Below are positions 7,762 through 17,272 of a stretch of 58,166 nt of DNA, piece after piece (the first letter of the stretch is position 1; every line of letters begins with the position of its first letter). Under the pieces are notes generated by a model, which saw nothing but the letters and a program-made list of their open reading frames with translations, was not told the DNA's origin and searched no databases. Origin of the DNA: Rhynchopus sp. YZ270_cl-10 (taxonomy: Eukaryota; Euglenozoa; Diplonemea; Diplonemida; Diplonemidae); contig CAXIVB010000001.1 in assembly GCA_964035575.1 (NCBI GenBank), positions 1 through 58,166 on the forward strand, given 5' to 3'. The position numbers were made by a program, and so were the translations under genes.

Positions 7762-8546
7762 TTTTTTTGCCATATTTTGTTGATTATTTTTTGGTTGGGC
7801 CAGTCAAATACACAAAAATATGAACTGACATCATTGTGCAGTGCCTGCGATGAGGATGTGTGTGATGGTCCAATTGGCGAGTCTGACCTTATAATGCGTT
7901 CAGGAACATCCAAATGACCCATTTTCCCAACGTTTTCACATTTTTGAGCATTTTGCTATTACGCAATAGTGGTACAATAGGCATTTTACTGGGTCATTTT
8001 AACCAACTCTATCAGGACACTTCTGATGCTCCAATTGGCGATTCTGACCTCATAATGGCTTCATGAGCAGCCGAATAACCCGATTTCCCAATATTTTCAC
8101 ATTTTTGAACATTTTGCCATTCGTGGAATGGTGGCACAAAAGTCATTTTAGTGGGTCATTTTCGCCAACTCGATCAGGGCACTTCTGGTGCTCCAATTTG
8201 CGGTTCTGACCTCATAATGGATTCAAGAGCACCCAAATAACCCATTTTCCCAACGTTTTCACATTTTAGACTATTTTTGCTATTGCGGAATGGCAGTACA
8301 ATAGGCAGTTTACTGGGTCATTTTCGCCAACTCGATCAGGATACTTCTGATGCTCTAATCACATCGTTTAACCTCATAATGCATTCAGGAGCACTCAAAT
8401 AACCCATTTTCCCAATGTTTTCGCATTTTTGACCACTTTGCTGTTGCAGAGTATCAGTAAGATGAGGTCATGCAAATACAGTTTTGTGCACAATAGAAAA
8501 AAATAGTGTGTACCCCAGCTTGGCGATTCCTTTCGTCATTATTGTC
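7762..8546. repeat. ~162-bp satellite, four monomers
   Basis: From about 7862 to 8480 a monomer recurs with GATGCTCCAATT, GACCTCATAATGGATTCAGG, CCCATTTTCCCAACGTTTTC and ACTGGGTCATTTTCGCCAAC. Spacing of the CAATT mark is 161-162 bp. Divergent copies of the same family lie at 11047-11600 and, in reverse orientation, at 13478-14925. Unit 2: 36048-36832. Confidence 0.9.
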
Positions 8547-8619
8547 GGTCGTGTAGCTCAGTCGGTAGAGCATTGGTCTAATAAGCCAACGGTCCCAGGT
8601 TCGAGCCCTGTCACGACCA
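8547..8619 (+). tRNA. tRNA-Ile(AAT)
   Basis: Loop CTAATAA; acceptor GGTCGTG/CACGACC, discriminator A. The T stem has one C-T mismatch at its base. Partner of Ile(TAT) at 10703. Confidence 0.95.
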
Positions 8620-8697
8620 ATACTTTTTCTACTACTTTGACTTCATTCACTTCAAAAAATGTTGGCCGTGTAAAAAATATGCATACCCTAAAACAAG

Positions 8698-8704
8698 GCC
8701 TCTT

Positions 8705-8753
<49 letters not shown>

Positions 8754-8770
8754 AATCCCAGGTGGAGGCA
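8698..8770 (+). tRNA. tRNA-Phe(GAA)
   Basis: Loop CTGAAGA; acceptor GCCTCTT/TGGAGGC with a T-T mismatch at pair 7-66; discriminator A. Sole Phe gene in the unit. Confidence 0.96.
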
Positions 8771-9426
8771 CTTCTCTTTTTTTTCCCCTCAGCTCTAATA
8801 ACAATTTTCAAGGTGCGCTGTGTTACCACATTGAAAAAGTGCGCTGTGCTACTACATTGGAAAAGTGCGCTGTGCTACTACATCCCAATTTTTTGGACGA
8901 AATTTTTTTGGTATGTCGGGCACACAGCGCAGACCCCGATATGGGCGCACAGAACCCCCCCCATTGTGGGCGCACAGAACAGGCCCTCCGTTGTGGGCGC
9001 ACAGCTCACTGTGTGCTGTGCAAGTTTCAGCATATGGCTTCTGGCAACAAAAACTTAAAAAAAATTTTGGCCGAAAATTATTTTTTGGCCTGCAATCAGG
9101 TTGAGCTGAGATGCTATGTAACATGTAAGTCAGTCAGTCTGTTTCATGTTCCCACTGATCAAAGTTCGTTCGAGATGGAAAGGACTGAAAAGGAAGCACA
9201 TGTGGAAATGTTAAGGAATCCCCACCCATTTCCGCATGTGCTTCCGGCAACAAAAACTGATTGCTCCGGGATTTGATTTTGGTACCATTTTTCACCAAAT
9301 CCAAAAAAATTGGCAGAGTAGCACAGCCGCAAACGTTAGCATTATGACACGTGTTTGCGGATGTGCTCTCACCCCCAAAAAAAATGGGCAATACAAGGCC
9401 AAAAAACAAACGCACAAAAAGAAGTG
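8771..9426. repeat. intergenic region with short direct repeats
   Basis: AAGTGCGCTGTGCTACTACA occurs in three imperfect copies at about 8812-8883, and GTGGGCGCACAG in four at 8940-9006. The latter is the complement of CTGTGCGCCC at 3763-3823. CATGTAAGTCAG at about 9122 matches the 3470-3710 motif. TTCCGCATGTGCTTCCGGCA and its complement-like AAGCACATGTGGAAATG (9197-9247) face each other. No gene recognised. Unit 2: 37057-37712. Confidence 0.7.
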
Positions 9427-9500
9427 TACACCTATCCGGGTTTGAACCGGAGACCTCCTCGGTGTTAACGAGGCGTCATAACCAACTAGACCATAGGTGC
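9427..9500 (-). tRNA. tRNA-Val(AAC)
   Basis: Loop TTAACAC on stem CCTCG/CGAGG; acceptor GCACCTA/TAGGTGT with G1-T72; discriminator A. Confidence 0.96.
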
Positions 9501-9621
9501 TGACATTTATATGGTTCGTAGAAACGAGATGGTGTGTGCATTCACCACCCAAAACCCAAAACTGTGTCAAAATAAAAAAAATTTTGGACAGAAGAAAATG
9601 GGAATATGGGTACAAAACGAA

Positions 9622-9693
9622 GGCTTAGTGGTCTAGTGGCATGATTCTCGCTTTGGGTGCGAGAGGTCCAGGGTTCGATTCCCTGCTGAGCCC
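9622..9693 (+). tRNA. tRNA-Pro(TGG)
   Basis: Loop TTTGGGT on stem TCTCGC/GCGAGA; acceptor GGCTTAG/CTGAGCC, discriminator C. Almost identical to Pro(CGG) at 26295. It contains the same GATTCTCGC stretch in which element 2 sits in Pro(AGG), yet is intact. Confidence 0.97.
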
Positions 9694-9800
9694 CTCTTTT
9701 TTTCGAGATTTTGTGTCACAAATTTTTTGTCAGAAAAAACAAATTGTGAAAAAACTGATTCCTTGAAAAATTGATTCTGGACAACAGAAGGAAAAAAGTG

Positions 9801-9882
9801 TGACAGGAGTGGGGTTTGAACCCACGCCTCCGAAGAGAAAGGAACTTGAGTCCTCCGCCTTAGACCTCTCGGCCATCCTGCC
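9801..9882 (-). tRNA. tRNA-Leu(CAA)
   Basis: Class II; loop CTCAAGT on stem GAGGA/TCCTT; acceptor GGCAGGA/TCCTGTC, discriminator A. No intron, unlike this gene in many fungi and animals. The only TTR-reading Leu gene in the unit; Leu(TAA) is missing. Confidence 0.95.
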
Positions 9883-9984
9883 TTGCCAACAGATTTATAT
9901 TAGAAATGAAATGAGAACGGTGAGAAAGGACAACCAAAACGGAGCAAAAGGAAAAACAGAAGAAAACACAACACATAAAAAGAG

Positions 9985-10056
9985 TTCCCCGGCCGGGAAT
10001 TGAACCCGGGTCTTCCGCGTGACAGGCGGAAATACTGACCTCTATACTACCGAGGA
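9985..10056 (-). tRNA. tRNA-Asp(GTC), intact
   Basis: Loop CTGTCAC; acceptor TCCTCGG/CCGGGGA, discriminator A. Its sequence equals the interrupted Asp gene (28499-30524) with the element and one duplication removed, so the interrupted copy is young or homogenised. Keeps Asp decoding available. Confidence 0.97.
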
Positions 10057-10144
10057 TACAATGAAGCCTGTTTTTAAAAAGAATGCGTCCAGAGAAAGTC
10101 TTCAATCGCACCGAATCTGAAAAATAAAAAACAAAGAAAAGAAT

Positions 10145-10217
10145 TACCCCATGTGGGACTCGAACCCACAACCTTTGGATTAGAAGTCCAACGCGCTATC
10201 CATTGCGCCAATGGGGC
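10145..10217 (-). tRNA. tRNA-Arg(TCT)
   Basis: Loop CTTCTAA; acceptor GCCCCAT/ATGGGGT with G1-T72; discriminator A. Body very close to Arg(TCG) at 2301. Confidence 0.96.
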
Positions 10218-10308
10218 TTGTTTCATATTCTTTTCTTGTTTTAAGGAAGTGTCCCTTCACAGTCAACACCACCTGTAAAAATTGTGAAGGAAATTCAAAA
10301 ATGAAAAG

Positions 10309-10381
10309 TACAACTAGCTGGGATTGAACCAGCGATCTTCCGCGTGTAAGGCGGACGTCCTAACCACTAGACGATAGCTGC
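10309..10381 (-). tRNA. tRNA-Val(TAC)
   Basis: Loop CTTACAC on stem TCCGC/GCGGA; acceptor GCAGCTA/TAGTTGT with G1-T72; discriminator A. Confidence 0.96.
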
Positions 10382-10482
10382 CCAAACTTAGTGAGATGTT
10401 GGCAAGGGTCTGACCAACTTTTTTTTGGTGTGCAAAAAATTTTTTTCAAGTCAAAAAAATGGGTTCACTGAAAAAGGTTTTC

Positions 10483-10555
10483 TAGCAGAGATAGGTTTCG
10501 ATCCTATGACCTGTGGGTTATGAGCCCACCGCGCTGACCACTGCGCCACTCTGCT
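10483..10555 (-). tRNA. initiator tRNA-Met(CAT)
   Basis: Initiator features: A1-T72 pair (AGCAGAG/CTCTGCT), GATCGAAAC in the T loop, and three G-C pairs (GGG/CCC) below the anticodon loop CTCATAA. Position 33 is T, whereas the elongator Met gene at 27961 has C33, the reverse of the vertebrate situation. Confidence 0.96.
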
Positions 10556-10605
10556 TCTAATTACTTCCAACGATGTTTTCTACATGCCCAGCTTAAAAAA
10601 GGCTA

Positions 10606-10676
10606 TGCGACCGCCGGGAATCGAACCCGGGTCGAACCCTTGGGAGGGGTCCATCATGCCACTAGACCACGGTCGC
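10606..10676 (-). tRNA. tRNA-Gly(CCC)
   Basis: Loop CTCCCAA on stem ACCC/GGGT; acceptor GCGACCG/CGGTCGC, discriminator A. Lies 26 bp from, and divergent to, Ile(TAT). Confidence 0.95.
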
Positions 10677-10702
10677 CTTATCAAGGGATAAAAGGGCTCG
10701 AC

Positions 10703-10775
10703 GCTCTCGTGGCCTAGTGGTTAAGGCACAGGTCTTATGAGCCTGGGATCGCGGGTTCAAACCCCGCCGGGAGCA
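10703..10775 (+). tRNA. tRNA-Ile(TAT)
   Basis: Loop CTTATGA on stem CAGGT/GCCTG; acceptor GCTCTCG/CGGGAGC, discriminator A. Carries no intron, although this isoacceptor is intron-bearing in many animals and fungi. Confidence 0.94.
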
Positions 10776-10857
10776 AAGCCTTTTTTTTGTTCTGTGAAAC
10801 ACTGTTCATTCCTCCTGTTCTTTCGATGACTCCTCCAGAAGTTGCAAAGGAACAGTA

Positions 10858-10939
10858 GCGGACGTATCCAAGTGGTTACGGAGGTGCACTCGAAATGCAT
10901 TGGGCTCTGCCCGCGCAGGTTCAAATCCTGCCGTCCGCG
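10858..10939 (+). tRNA. tRNA-Ser(CGA)
   Basis: Class II; loop CTCGAAA; acceptor GCGGACG/CGTCCGC, discriminator G. Close relative of Ser(AGA) at 28319 and Ser(TGA) at 7347. Confidence 0.96.
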
Positions 10940-11669
10940 TTATTGTCTTTTTGCTGTGTAGGGGGAACCCTGTACATTCCATACATCTCAAATAGCCCAA
11001 ATAAATTTTCACTGGGAGTAAGTGATTAGGGCTGATTAGGGATGTGTGATGCTCCAATTTGCGGTTACGACTTCATAATGGATTCAGGAGCATCCAAACA
11101 TCCCATTTTCCCGTTAGTTTCCCATTTTTGACGATCTGGCTATTGCAGAATAGAGGTGAAAATGACATTTTGCTGGGTCATTTTCGCGAACTCGATTAGG
11201 GCACTTCTGATGCTCTAATTTGCGGTTACAACCTCATAATGAATTCAGGAGCATCCGAATGACCCATTATCCCAACGTTTTCACATTTTGGACGATCTTG
11301 CTATTGCGGAGTATCCGGTGGAAAATCGGAAAATTCCATGTGTACCGTGTTTCACTGGGAGTAAGTGATTAGGACATGTGTGATGCTCCAATTTGCGGTT
11401 CCGACCTCATGATGGCTTCAGGAGCATCCAAATAACCCGTTTTCCCAACGTTTTCGCATTTTTGACCAGTTGGGCTGTTGCGGAATAGCAGGTAAAAACG
11501 GTCATTTTGGCCACCTCAATTAGGGCACTTCTGATGCTCCAATCAAATCGTCCGACCTCATAATGGGTTCGGGAGCACCCAAATAACACATATTCCCAAC
11601 GTTTTCGCGTTTTTGATCCTGTGTGAGCAATCCAGAACAACTTTCTGCTTCAGTAAAGAAAAGTAAAAA
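10940..11669. repeat. satellite of the 162-bp family, three to four monomers
   Basis: From about 11047 to 11600 GATGCTCCAATTTGCGGTT, CATAATGG.TTCAGGAGCATCC and CCCAACGTTTTC recur at 160-190-bp spacing. CACTGGGAGTAAGTGATTAGG occurs twice (about 11010 and 11350). Unit 2: 39226-39955. Confidence 0.85.
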
Positions 11670-11788
11670 GGATTCAAGCACCCGGACTTCCCAGCTGGTC
11701 ACCCACGCCAGTACTATCCAGGCCTGCTGGTGCTTAACTTCTCAAATCAGGCGGGATGAGGTGTATTCACCAGAGTATGGCCGAATCC
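11670..11788 (-). rRNA. 5S rRNA, copy 1
   Basis: 119 nt with closing stem GGATTC/GAATCC, GGCCATAC near the 5' end, AAGTTAAGC in the middle (internal control region) and GGGTGACCAGCTGGGAAGTC towards the 3' end. The core resembles protist/plant 5S rather than animal 5S. Followed by AAAAAGG on the plus strand, i.e. a T-run terminator. Same sequence as the copies at 12995 and 24813. Confidence 0.97.
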
Positions 11789-11872
11789 AATACTGAGTCA
11801 TGATGGACAACATGTGAACAGGTTGTTTGTGACCTAACAACGAACCAGAAATAGGACAGTGAACAAAAAACA

Positions 11873-11945
11873 AGGCACTAGAGGGGATCGAACCCTCGAC
11901 CTCTCGCTTACTGGGCGAGCGCTCTAACCACTGAGCTATAGCGCC
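11873..11945 (-). tRNA. tRNA-Thr(AGT), C33
   Basis: Loop CCAGTAA on stem CTCGC/GCGAG, C at 33. Acceptor GGCGCTA/TAGTGCC, discriminator T. In trypanosomes the Thr(AGU) anticodon loop is known to undergo C-to-U editing at position 32; here both 32 and 33 are C in the gene. Confidence 0.95.
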
Positions 11946-12066
11946 ATGCTTTCTCTCCATCTTCTTTTCTTTGAAGGGGGTCTTTTGAAATGTACAGAGC
12001 ACGCATCAAAAATTTCCTTCATACCTCCGCGATGGTGAAAAAATTTTTAACGAAGGAGCCTAGTAA

Positions 12067-12148
12067 GGCGAGGTGGCCGAGTGGTCTAAGGCGTTACGTT
12101 CAGGTCGTAGTCTCTTCGGGGGCGTGAGTTCAAACCTCACCCTCGTCA
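12067..12148 (+). tRNA. tRNA-Leu(CAG)
   Basis: Class II; loop TTCAGGT on stem TTACG/CGTAG; acceptor GGCGAGG/CCTCGTC, discriminator A. Confidence 0.96.
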
Positions 12149-12226
12149 CTTTTTCTTCGTTGTGTGATCACTTAAAAGCCTATTTCGGCCCAAAGCTTGT
12201 TGTTTTAAAGAAGCATCATAATTGTG

Positions 12227-12298
12227 GGGCTCTTAGCTCAGTGGAAGAGCGCCCGTTCCGCATACGGGAGGCCGAGAGTTCGAACCTCTCAGGGTCCA
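12227..12298 (+). tRNA. tRNA-Ala(CGC), C33
   Basis: Loop TCCGCAT on stem CCCGT/ACGGG, C at 33; acceptor GGGCTCT/AGGGTCC with the alanine G3-T70 pair; discriminator A. Confidence 0.95.
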
Positions 12299-12375
12299 CA
12301 GTTTTTTTTTCCCCTGTTTTGTTTCTCCTGTGTAAATTGGTTCTCAGAGCTTTCACACCTTGCTCCCTAAAATGT

Positions 12376-12447
12376 GGCTGTTTAGCTCAGTGGTAGAGCA
12401 CATCATCCGTAATGATGGGGTCGTGGGTTCAATCCCCACAGCGGCCT
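12376..12447 (+). tRNA. tRNA-Thr(CGT), C33
   Basis: Loop TCCGTAA on stem CATCA/TGATG, C at 33; acceptor GGCTGTT/AGCGGCC, discriminator T. Last gene of the left tRNA block. Confidence 0.95.
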
Positions 12448-12554
12448 AGGTTTTTTTCAGAGCTCCCCAAGAATTTCCAACCTAACTTGGGGTTTGTGGG
12501 TTTGCGGTCACTGGTGCACACATGGCCTGTGGACGGGCAGGGACAAAAAAAATT

Positions 12555-12884
12555 GGGTGCTTGCGTTGTGTGCTGGATCGGGACCACCAGTAAACTGGCA
12601 ATCCCACATCCAGTTCTAATATTTGAAGTGTGAAATAGAACGCAATCGGAAGATTAGTTTACACGAATGTAAGAATAATATCGTCATGGTAATATTCTGT
12701 ACAGATTGTACGGGATTTACTATCATATGAGAGTAGTCCGTCGCAGGCCACATCGGGCCCGCAACATGACCGGTCTTCACACAAAATTGTAAAAGAATTT
12801 TCCTTGGAAAAAATGTCTTTTTCAAGTTTTTGTTGTTGCTGAACGAGTTGTTTGGTTTCGAAGTAGCACACTAACTTAGCACCC
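12555..12884 (-). ncRNA. RNA X, copy A: structured Pol III-type RNA of unknown family
   Basis: About 330 nt. The 5' end GGGTGCT pairs with 3' AGCACCC, and inside that GTGTGCT pairs with AGCACAC, closing the molecule. Further hairpins are GCGGGCC...GGCCTGC and GCCAGT-TT-ACTGGT inside GGAT...ATCC. A T8 run follows. A second copy at 22568 keeps both ends and several hairpins while loops and flanking bases differ, including a hairpin GTAC...GTAC with changed loop, so selection on structure is likely. The 34-bp element shared with U6 and SRP RNA sits 23 nt upstream. I do not recognise the family; RNase P/MRP-type, vault-like or a lineage-specific RNA are open. Confidence 0.8.
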
Positions 12885-12907
12885 AAACATGCAGCAAACA
12901 TCGGAAT

Positions 12908-12941
12908 ACAAGACAGGGTCGTCTTGTTGGAGGTGGGTCAG
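12908..12941 (-). promoter_or_regulatory. Pol III-type upstream element, RNA X-A
   Basis: On the minus strand: CTGACCCACCTCCAACAAG then ACGACCCTGTCTTGT, ending 23 nt before the first G of RNA X-A (12884). Unit 2: 41194-41227. Confidence 0.85.
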
Positions 12942-12994
12942 GGTCTGGACATCCTCAAATGTGCACACCTAATACAACAGAAGAAAAGGAAAAA

Positions 12995-13113
12995 GGATTC
13001 AAGCACCCGGACTTCCCAGCTGGTCACCCACGCCAGTACTATCCAGGCCTGCTGGTGCTTAACTTCTCAAATCAGGCGGGATGAGGTGTATTCACCAGAG
13101 TATGGCCGAATCC
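12995..13113 (-). rRNA. 5S rRNA, copy 2
   Basis: Same 119-nt sequence and strand as copy 1, with an A-run (T-run terminator on its strand) just to its left. It lies directly upstream of RNA X-A on the same strand, separated by about 110 bp including the X-A promoter. Confidence 0.97.
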
Positions 13114-13166
13114 AATAATAGGTCTGGATAGAAAAGCTGGGAAGACTTATTACCAGTCCGTTTTTA

Positions 13167-13228
13167 CCTGAGAAGTTAGACACCTCCAAGCCTGGATAGT
13201 ACTGGCGCGGGTGACCAACTGGATAAAT
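13167..13228 (+). pseudogene. 5S rRNA fragment
   Basis: GAGAAGTTAGACACCTCC and CCTGGATAGTACTGGCGCGG match the middle of 5S rRNA with several substitutions; both ends are lost. It sits in inverted orientation 50 bp from copy 2. Unit 2: 41453-41514. Confidence 0.85.
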
Positions 13229-13477
13229 ACACCGAAAAATAGATCTAAATTGTCAGACCGGTTCTTAGCTGTGCGCATCCATAAAAAACTAAAAAAATAC
13301 TTGCGTCAGAAAATCCTAGTGTGTTGTACCGTGGTCCGATATTCTTTCGGTCCCGGGTTCAACACCTGAGACAGATAATATATTTTGACTTTTTCAGATT
13401 TTTCTCATTTTTTTGTCTCCTCACTCTTTCTGAGAATCTTCAAAATTGTCAAAAGTGAGAAATTTTTGGGAAAATGG
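13229..13477. other. spacer with B-box-like sequence
   Basis: Around 13320-13375 a stretch with CGGTCCCGGGTTCAACACC resembles a tRNA T arm, but no cloverleaf closes. Otherwise no signal. Confidence 0.4.
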
Positions 13478-14925
13478 CATATTTAGGGGCTCCTGAATCC
13501 ATTATGAGGTCAGATGAATCAATCTGAGCATCACACATATCCTAATAGACAAAATGTCCGTTTATCAAAATACCTGAAAATGCCTCTTTATCCTATCTAA
13601 GGATGTCAGAAACCCTTAAAAGTGCAAAAATCTTGGGAATATAGGGTTTTTGGGCCATTCTGAATCCATTGCGGGGTCGGACGATTTGATTGGAGCATCA
13701 GAAGTATCCTAATCGGTAAAATGTCGCAAAAATATGGGCAAAATGCCTTTATACCCTATCTAAGCAATTAGAATGTGCTCTAAAACGCAAAAATCTTGGG
13801 AATATGGGGTTTTTGGGCACATCTGAGTTCATTGCGGGGTCGTACGATCAGATCTGAGCATCACATAATGTCTAGAATTTTACAGGTGCAACAAACACCT
13901 GTATTTTGGTGTAACATGCATATAACCATATCTGAATACCTTAAATTTGCACGAAAATGCAAAAATCTTGGGAATATGGGTTTTTTGGGCACATCTGAGT
14001 CAATTGCGGGGTCGCACGATCAGATCCGAGCATCACACAATACCTAGAATTTCAACTATGCAATAAACATGTCTATTTTGGGTAAAATGGCTAATAACCA
14101 CATGTAAGTAGCTTAAAAATGCTCTAAAATGCAATAATCTTGGGAATATGGGGTTTTTGGGCACATTTGAGTTCATTGCGGGGTCGCACGATCAGATCCG
14201 AGTATCACACAATGTCTAGAATTTCAAAAAAGCAACAATCACATGTATTTTGGTGTAAAATGCATATAACCATATCTGAATGTCTCAAATACGCATGAAA
14301 ATGAAGAAATCTTGGGTATATAGGGTTTTTGGGCACATCTGAGTCAATTGCGGGGTCGTACGGTCAGATCCGAGCATCAGACAATGTCTAGAATTTTAGC
14401 TATGCAACAAACACCTGTATATTGGGTAAAATGGCTAATAATCATATCTAAATGGCTCATATATGCTCGAAAATGCAAAAATCTTGGGAATGTGGGGTTT
14501 TTGGGCATTTTTGAGTCAATTGCGGGGTCGTACGATCAGATTAGAGCATCACACAATGTCTCAAATTTTACAGGTGCAACAAACACCTGTATTTTGGTGT
14601 AACATGCAAACAACCATATCTAAATACCTCAAATTTGCACGAAAATGAAGAAATCTTGGGTATATAGGGTTTTTGGGCCAATCTGAGTCAATTGCGGGGT
14701 CGCACGGTCAATTCCGAGTATCAGGCCCTCTCTACAACTTAGCCGGTGCTCAAACATAGGGGTTACAGGCAAATATACCTGTACACAGGCATATGACCTC
14801 TGTACGAACCTTCTTTTCACTCGAAAATGCAATTTTCTTGGGTATATGGGGTATTTGAGCACATCTGAGTCAGTTGCGGGGTCGTACGCTCAGATCCGAG
14901 CATCACACACTGTCTAACTGAGAAA
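13478..14925. repeat. 172-bp satellite, reverse-oriented relative of the 162-bp family
   Basis: TGCGGGGTCG occurs at 13670, 13833, 14005, 14177, 14349, 14521, 14693 and 14875, i.e. mostly 172 bp apart. Each monomer has CTTGGGAATATGGGG, TTTTTGGGCACATCTGAG and GATCAGATCCGAGCATCACA. The complement (TGATGCTC...GACCTCATAATGGATTCAG) links it to 7862-8480. Unit 2: 41764-43211. Confidence 0.92.
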
Positions 14926-14940
14926 TATTTTGAAAAAAGT

Positions 14941-16143
14941 CGATTTTTTGGTGAAAATATTTTTCACAGAAAATCGAATTTTACTATTAAGATTGGCTTT
15001 GGGCATGACCCAGTAAGGTTACTATGGGCCCCATGGGACATATACACCCGAATACCAGGCCGTATTTTCAAAAAGTTGATAATCCCAGTATATGGTATGG
15101 CCCTGTGGTACGAAATTTTTGGCCGAAAAAATCGACCAAAAAATCGTCATTTTTCGGGGTCACGGTGACAAAAAGTTGCATTTTTTCACGAAAAATGGTC
15201 GGAATGTGACTTGAATGGGCTCTAATGGGTATATTATGCACATAACATACCTAAATTATGTCGATATTTCACCGGCGGAGCCGAAAAAATCGATTTTCAG
15301 GGTGTGCAAAACTGTAAAAATGACGAAAATCGGAAAAATGACGATTTTTTGGTGAAAATATTTTTCACAGAAAATCGAATTTTACTATTAAGATTGGCTT
15401 TGGGCATGACCCAGTAAGGTTACTATGGGCCCCATGGGACATATACACCCGAATACCAGGCCGTATTTTCAAAAAGTTGATAATCCCAGTATATGGTATG
15501 GCCCTGTGGTACGAAATTTTTGGCCGAAAAAATCGACCAAAAAATCGTCATTTTTCGGGGTCACGGTGACAAAAAGTTGCATTTTTTCACGAAAAATGGT
15601 CGGAATGTGACTTGAATGGGCTCTAATGGGTATATTATGCACATAACATACCTAAATTATGTCGATATTTCACCGGCGGAGCCGAAAAAATCGATTTTCA
15701 GGGTGTGCAAAACTGTAAAAATGACGAAAATCGGAAAAATGACGATTTTTTGGTCAAAATATTTTTCACAGAAAATCGAATTTTACTATTAAGATTGGCT
15801 TTCGGCATGACCCAGTAAGGTTACTATGGGCCCCATGGGACATATACACCCGAATACCAGGCCGTATTTTCAAAAAGTTGATAATCCCAGTATATGGTAT
15901 GGCCCTGTGGTACGAAATTTTTGGCCGAAAAAATCGACCAAAAAATCGTCATTTTTGGGGGTCACGGTGACAAAAAGTTGCATTTTTTCACGAAAAATGG
16001 TCGGAATGTGACTTGAATGGGCTCTAATGGGTATATTATGCACATAACATACCTAAATTATGTCGATATTTCACCGGCGGAGCCGAAAAAATCGATTTTC
16101 AGGGTGTGCAAAACTGTAAAAATCACCAAAATCCCAAAAATCA
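14941..16143. repeat. 401-bp tandem repeat, three copies
   Basis: CGATTTTTTGG starts copies at 14941, 15342 and 15743. Copies are almost identical, and the conserved 61-residue frame in each is a by-product of the repeat, not evidence for a gene. Contains GGGCCCCATGGGACATATAC and the palindromic GCCGAAAAAATCGA. The first copy differs between units (15155 C, 43441 G). Unit 2: 43227-44429. Confidence 0.95.
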
Positions 16144-17184
16144 CGATTTTTTTTCAAAAATATTTTTTTCAAAAAAATCGATTTTAAAATATTGGTTTGG
16201 CTTGTGCGGGGACCTGAATCTGGGGCAACATACCCTGTGGGACATACTGGGCCCGATGCAAGGCCGATTTTTCAAAAATATGGTTGCCCCGGTAGACGGT
16301 ATGGCCCTGCAGGTCAGTGCATCGGGCCAAAAATCATGAAAAAATCATGATTTTGGGGTCTGGCACCCCATGGGCACATATATCTGGGGGTGTGAAATAT
16401 GCATGGAATCGACCGATTGGGGGTGTTATAGGTCCTGGGGGCCCACATGGGCCATATTTCACGCTATTGGGTCACGGGAAAGTGATTTTGACATTTTTTC
16501 ATCGATTTTAGCTGTGAGAACCCTTCAAAAACACTGATTTTGGGGTGTTTCTGAGACGGTACGCTATCCCCAGGGTCATATTAGGTATTAGTCCGGTCGA
16601 CTTTTTGAAAAAACGACCCCGCAATGGACTCAGGGGTGCCAGATAGTGTATATGCACCAGAATGGATTCACGGGAAAAGTCAAAATTGGGTGTCAGATAC
16701 ATGCTGCCATAAGTGACGAATTTCAAAAGTTGAGATTTTTCGAAAATCAGGGTTCAGTACACGCTGTACCCAATCCTGGGGGCCAAAATTTTCAACTTTT
16801 TGAAAAAACGGGCGGTATATGGCCCTAAATTGTCAAAATGAGTTAATTGCGACCTCGGACGGCCTCCGGAGATGAGTAGAAGTTTATTTACTGAAAAAAA
16901 AAGTCAAAACACAGGCAAAATCCCACCTTCCACAGGTACAGTCAAAACTTTTATCCAGATCTCATGTTTTTTCAAAAAATTTTAAATTGTTTTTATGACT
17001 AACACCTCCGAAATTTTTCCTGATAAGATGGAATATGGTCCTGTCGTAGTATGCAGTGTGTTTGCAGGCAAAAATTTGCATTTTCTCGCCCCAGACATTT
17101 TTTTATACATAAAAGTGCATAAAGGGACCCCTGACCCCAAAATCCGGGTTCCAGCTTTTTGAAGGGGTCACCCTACAGGCCACC

Positions 17185-17217
17185 TCAAAAAGTTGGCCCG
17201 TAGGGCCAACTTTTTGA
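17185..17217. repeat. perfect 15-bp hairpin
   Basis: TCAAAAAGTTGGCCC, loop GTA, GGGCCAACTTTTTGA: no mismatch. Unit 2: 45471-45503. Confidence 0.95.
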
Positions 17218-17229
17218 AAAAACGGGGTT

Positions 17230-17272
17230 GCGATGTGTCCTGGGGGCCCGAAGGGCCCCCAGGACACATCGC
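17230..17272. repeat. perfect 20-bp hairpin
   Basis: Arm GCGATGTGTCCTGGGGGCCC (17230-17249), loop GAA, then the exact complement to 17272. It lies 12 bp from the previous hairpin. Unit 2: 45516-45558. Confidence 0.95.

Noticed and set aside
8713-9276. Longest open frame (187 codons) as a protein gene
   Set aside because: It begins inside tRNA-Phe and runs through short direct repeats; it has no family resemblance, and frames of similar length are expected by chance. The same holds for all other frames here.
13320-13376. A tRNA gene or pseudogene
   Set aside because: Only a T-arm-like GGTTCAACACC is present; no acceptor or anticodon stem pairs.
15024-16011. Three identical 61-residue frames as a conserved small gene
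   Set aside because: They repeat because the underlying DNA is a 401-bp tandem repeat; there is no initiation or family evidence.
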